From Ensifer sp. USDA 6670 (GTDB taxonomy: Bacteria > Pseudomonadota > Alphaproteobacteria > Rhizobiales > Rhizobiaceae), in assembly GCA_000421085.1 (NCBI GenBank), contig ATWE01000001.1, positions 620,001 through 684,000 on the forward strand: 64,000 bases of DNA, written 5' to 3'. Within the stretch, counting starts at the first letter, position 1, and the number at the start of each line of letters is the position of its first letter. Shown here piece after piece: positions 60,974 to 64,000 of this stretch. The notes below the pieces were generated by a model. That model searched no databases. It saw only the letters and a program-made list of their open reading frames with translations, and had not been told where the DNA came from. The position numbers were made by a program, and so were the translations under genes.

Positions 60974-61545
60974 GAACGGGCCTCCGGCGCCACGGCGTCA
61001 TCGAGCGGAGCATGGGCTGGGACGTAAGGCGTCGGATCATCCATGTTCCCGGTCATGATGGCGACTTTTTTGATGATTTCCGAAACGCCCTGCAGCGCGA
61101 GAAGCACGAAGCCGATCAGCAGGATCGCCTTCGCCGGCCAGATGATGAGCCCGCCGGCGCTCGAGGAAAGTTCTCCCGAGACATAGGACATGTGTACATA
61201 CGGCACGAGATAATAGAGCATGAGAAGCACGAAGGGCATCAGGAAGAAGACGTGCCCGAAAAGGTCGATCCAGTGCTGCACGCGGCGCGAAAACATTCCG
61301 TAGACGACGTCGATGCGGATGTGCTCGTTCTGGCTCAGCGTGTAGGCCGCAGCGAACATGAAGGCCGCGCCGAAGAGATACCACTGCGCCTCCAGCCATG
61401 CATTGGACGACATGTTGAACACTTTTCGGATAACGGCGTTGGCGGCGCTCACGAGCACGGCCAACAGAATAAGCCAAGAGACCGCCTTGCCGATCTTTTC
61501 GGTAATGGCGTCGATCAATCGGCTGAAGCCGAGTAACGGTTTCAT
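60970..61545 (-). CDS. TRAP transporter small permease (DctQ)
   Basis: A 191-residue protein with four membrane helices and the DctQ signature LEAQWYLFGAAFMFAAAYTLSQNEHIRID. ATG 61543-61545 follows GGGGAGGA; the open frame to 61620 is unlikely. It forms a coupled pair with dctM. The two genes point towards the HisD-like gene, and no receptor gene is next to them. Confidence 0.9.
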   Translation of the reverse strand: MKPLLGFSRLIDAITEKIGKAVSWLILLAVLVSAANAVIRKVFNMSSNAWLEAQWYLFGAAFMFAAAYTLSQNEHIRIDVVYGMFSRRVQHWIDLFGHVFFLMPFVLLMLYYLVPYVHMSYVSGELSSSAGGLIIWPAKAILLIGFVLLALQGVSEIIKKVAIMTGNMDDPTPYVPAHAPLDDAVAPEARS

Positions 61546-61894
61546 CGAGTTCCTCCCCGCAATAGTTTTTTGTTTTTTTGCCAAGCACAGGCAGAGTGCC
61601 CATTTCAAGCCTGCTTTCAAGTGCGATGGTCGATTTTCCGGGATAGGGGCGGGGTCTCAGACGAAAGTCGAATACCGACTGCCGGCGAATGATCAAAACT
61701 TAGGCAGGCAGGCGCGATTCCCGCCGATGTTCCGCCGCAGCTTTCGTGGAAAATGGAGCCCGCGCAGGGGATTTCTGGCGATTCGAGGTTTGTCGATCTG
61801 CCGGATCGCCGGTTTGGGAGCGCTGCGTGAAAGGTCTTGAAAAGACGGTGAGCATGGGGCTGGATGCGGCACCGCGAAGAGGGAGATGCAAGAG
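61546..61894. other. 349-bp divergent region between dctQ and the GH43 gene
   Basis: It must contain the dctQM promoter and the GH43 promoter. A T-run (61562-61577) lies just upstream of dctQ. I see no clear operator, terminator or small gene. Confidence 0.35.
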
Positions 61895-63520
61895 ATGACC
61901 GCGACGATCCGGAACCCGATCCTGCCCGGTTTCAATCCGGACCCATCCATCTGTCGGGTCGGCGAAGACTATTACATCGCGACCTCGACATTCGAATGGT
62001 ACCCCGGCGTGCAGATTCACCATTCGCGCGATCTCGTGAACTGGCGGCTCGTGCGCCGTCCGCTCGAACGCGCAAGTCAGCTCGACATGCGCGGCAATCC
62101 CGACAGCTGCGGCGTATGGGCTCCGTGCCTTTCCTATTGCGACGGGCTGTTCTGGCTCGTCTATACCGACGTCAAACGGCTGGACGGCAACTTCAAGGAT
62201 GCCCACAACTACATCGTGACGGCGGAAGCGGTGGAGGCCACCTGGTCAGATCCGGTCTATATCAATTCGTCGGGCTTCGATCCGTCGCTCTTCCATGGCG
62301 ACGATGGCCGAAAATGGTTTCTCAACATGCAGTGGAACCACCGCTCCGAAAGCTTCGGCGGCTCGCCCAAGAGCCCCGCTTTCGACGGTATCCTGCTGCA
62401 GGAATGGGACGAGCGGACCCGCAAGCTCGTGGGCCCGGTGAAGAACATCTTCGCCGGCAGCCCGCTCGGCCTTGTCGAAGGGCCGCATCTCTTCAAACGC
62501 GACGGTTGGTATTACCTGACGGTCGCCGAGGGGGGAACGGGTTACGACCACGCCGTTGGGATGGCGCGGTCGCGTACGATCGACGGACCTTACGAGATGC
62601 ACCCGAATGTTCATCTCATCACCTCCAAGGATCACCCGGAGGCAGCTCTGCAGCGCGCGGGGCACGGGCAATATGTCGAGACACCGGACGGCCAAGCCTA
62701 TCATACGCATCTTTGCGGCCGGCCGCTGCCGCCGCAGCGACGCTGCACGCTCGGCCGCGAGACTGCACTGCAGAAATGCGTCTGGCGGGAGGACGGATGG
62801 CTCTATCTCGAAAATGGCGGTCCGGTTCCCGAGGTGACGGTTCCCGCGCCGGGAGCCGCGGGAACCGTCGCTGAGCGCGTCCTCTTTGAAACGGACTTCG
62901 ACGAGCAGGTGCTTCCGCCGGAGTTCCAGTGGCTGCGCACTCCGATACCGGAGCGGATATTCTCGTTAGCCGCCCGGACCGGGCATCTCCGGCTCTTCGG
63001 CCGCGAGAGCATCGGCAGCTGGTTCGAGCAGGCGCTGGTGGCGCGGCGGCAGGAACATCATTCCTTCCGTGCAGAAGCCGTCGTCGATTTCGCTCCCGAT
63101 ACCTATCAGCAGGTCGCGGGGCTGACCCATTATTACAACCGGCACAAGTTCCATGCCCTCGGCGTCACACGGCACGAAACCCTCGGACGCGTCCTCACCA
63201 TACTCTCCTGTCCGGGCGATTTTCCGAACGGTCGGTTGACCTATCCGGTCGGCAGCGGCGTCGCCGTCCCGGACGGTCCAGTTCAACTCGCCATCGAGGT
63301 GAGAGACAACGATCTCCAGTTCTTCTGGCGGGGAGCGCCCCAGGCAGAGTGGCTGACCATCGGGCCGGTGCTCGACGCCGGCGTGATTTCGGATGAAGGT
63401 GGGCGCGGCGAGCACGGCTCCTTCACGGGGGCGTTCGCCGGCATTTTCGCTTTCGACATCTCGGGCTGCGCAATGCCTGCCGATTTCGACCGGTTCCGCT
63501 ACCAGGCGCTCAGCGTTTGA
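61895..63520 (+). CDS. xynB: GH43-family beta-xylosidase/arabinofuranosidase
   Basis: A 541-residue enzyme. The N-terminal five-blade propeller has the catalytic base Asp in GFNPDPSICRVG, the pKa-tuning Asp in GFDPSLFHGDDG and the acid Glu in GLVEGPHLFKRDG. The C-terminal beta-sandwich (from about residue 330) is the XynB accessory domain of GH43 subfamily 11-like enzymes. It lacks a signal peptide, so it hydrolyses imported xylo- or arabino-oligosaccharides. ATG 61895 (MTATIRN) has GGAG 9 nt upstream and is preferred to ATG 61886. Confidence 0.92.
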   Translation: MTATIRNPILPGFNPDPSICRVGEDYYIATSTFEWYPGVQIHHSRDLVNWRLVRRPLERASQLDMRGNPDSCGVWAPCLSYCDGLFWLVYTDVKRLDGNFKDAHNYIVTAEAVEATWSDPVYINSSGFDPSLFHGDDGRKWFLNMQWNHRSESFGGSPKSPAFDGILLQEWDERTRKLVGPVKNIFAGSPLGLVEGPHLFKRDGWYYLTVAEGGTGYDHAVGMARSRTIDGPYEMHPNVHLITSKDHPEAALQRAGHGQYVETPDGQAYHTHLCGRPLPPQRRCTLGRETALQKCVWREDGWLYLENGGPVPEVTVPAPGAAGTVAERVLFETDFDEQVLPPEFQWLRTPIPERIFSLAARTGHLRLFGRESIGSWFEQALVARRQEHHSFRAEAVVDFAPDTYQQVAGLTHYYNRHKFHALGVTRHETLGRVLTILSCPGDFPNGRLTYPVGSGVAVPDGPVQLAIEVRDNDLQFFWRGAPQAEWLTIGPVLDAGVISDEGGRGEHGSFTGAFAGIFAFDISGCAMPADFDRFRYQALSV

Positions 63521-63530
63521 AATGCTGGAA

Positions 63531-63581
63531 GCTTATGAGAGAAGTCTTATAAGCATCGGTAATCATTACTTATTTGTAATG
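63531..63581. promoter_or_regulatory. Two short AT-rich inverted repeats upstream of the RcnB-like gene
   Basis: GCTTAT (63531-63536) / ATAAGC (63549-63554) and CATTAC (63564-63569) / GTAATG (63576-63581) lie in an unusually AT-rich 60-bp stretch between xynB and the next gene. They may be operators or a weak terminator of xynB. Confidence 0.4.
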
Positions 63582-63648
63582 TCTGGCTTCATATTCGGTT
63601 CAGGAGGGGAGGCTTAGTTTCGGGGGGTAATAACGAAAGGAAAACCCC

Positions 63649-64000
63649 ATGAAACGCCTTCTGATCGCGCTCGTCGCCAGCTCGTTCCTCGCCACTCCCA
63701 TGGCGCTTGCTCAGCCGGCCGGCTCCTTCGAGCTTGCGCAGGCGCATGATCGCAATCGCCACAGGCACGTCGATCGTCATGTCGTCAAACGCGTCGACAG
63801 GCACGTCGAGAAGCATGTCGAAAAGCGCGTGATCATCAAGAAGCACCGCTGGGCGCGCGGCCACAGGCTGAGCCCGTCCGAGCGGCGCCATATGGCCTAT
63901 GTCCGCGACTACCGCCGCTACAAGCTGCGGCCGCCGCCGCGGGGCCAGCAATGGGTGCGCGTCGACAATGACTTTCTGCTCATCAGCCTCGCAACGGGCG
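63649..64000 (+). CDS. RcnB-family periplasmic protein, 3' end cut by window edge
   Basis: 117 residues are visible. The signal peptide is MKRLLIALVASSFLATPMALA. A His/Arg/Lys-rich stretch follows (DRNRHRHVDRHVVKRVDRHVEKHVEKRV). The RcnB-like core is YVRDYRRYKLRPPPRGQQWVRVDNDFLLISLATG. RcnB in E. coli is a periplasmic nickel/cobalt homeostasis factor, but many family members are uncharacterised. The His-rich stretch could bind metal. GAAAGG lies upstream of ATG 63649. Confidence 0.85.
   Translation, partial: MKRLLIALVASSFLATPMALAQPAGSFELAQAHDRNRHRHVDRHVVKRVDRHVEKHVEKRVIIKKHRWARGHRLSPSERRHMAYVRDYRRYKLRPPPRGQQWVRVDNDFLLISLATG

Overview
The window is high-GC chromosomal DNA from an alphaproteobacterium of the Rhizobiaceae, almost certainly a Sinorhizobium (Ensifer) close to S. 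meliloti. The case rests on three aerobic cob gene blocks of the kind first described in 'Pseudomonas denitrificans' (itself a Sinorhizobium), the rhizobial very-long-chain lipid A block (acpXL to lpxXL), a CHASE2 cyclase that looks like CyaD2, and rhizobial dispersed palindromes. The gene order resembles the S. meliloti chromosome around SMc0425x-SMc0431x; that is from memory and was not checked. No phage, transposon, plasmid, tRNA, rRNA or CRISPR signal was found.

Layout. 0-4.3 kb: a cut-off LysR regulator divergent from a tautomerase; a betaine/proline-type ABC ATPase and binding protein without a permease; a structured intergenic region with an sRNA candidate and a small ORF. 4.4-10.0 kb: cobQ, an alpha/beta hydrolase, and a CHASE2 adenylate cyclase that converges on a FecR-domain protein. 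10.2-17.3 kb: promoter, a long cobalamin riboswitch, then cobP-cobW-cobN-cobO-eamA. 17.4-25.5 kb: an amide-utilisation operon behind an intrinsic terminator (amiC-like, amiR-like ANTAR, oligopeptide-type permeases, binding protein, formamidase/acetamidase, fused ATPase). 25.6-31.4 kb: a TSUP exporter, then cobE-cobA-cobB-cobC-cobD. 31.4-37.8 kb: a glycerophosphodiesterase gene and the acpXL-fabZ-fabF2-fabF1-adh-lpxXL block for the C28 acyl chain of lipid A. 37.8-43.6 kb: a 28-residue membrane microprotein, a VOC/SRPBCC/AraC group, an alanine/sodium symporter, gnd and a small unknown gene. 43.6-55.3 kb: a LacI-controlled sugar ABC transporter with a GH2 beta-mannosidase, sugar isomerase, Gfo/Idh dehydrogenase and aldo-keto reductase. 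55.5-61.6 kb: a TRAP transporter whose binding protein is separated from its membrane subunits by an XRE-cupin regulator and a histidinol-dehydrogenase-like gene. 61.9-64.0 kb: a GH43 beta-xylosidase and the start of an RcnB-like protein.

How the parts work together. The cob genes cover the start of the corrin route (CobA, CobE), amidations (CobB, CobQ), cobalt insertion (CobN, CobW), adenosylation (CobO) and the aminopropanol arm and nucleotide activation (CobC, CobD, CobP). Only the cobP-cobO operon has a visible B12 riboswitch here. The amide operon looks like a self-contained sensing unit: an AmiC-type sensor and ANTAR antiterminator placed behind a terminator that AmiR would have to overcome. 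The lipid A block makes and attaches the very-long-chain fatty acid, and carries a strong hairpin-plus-T signal after acpXL that may set the ratio of carrier protein to enzymes.
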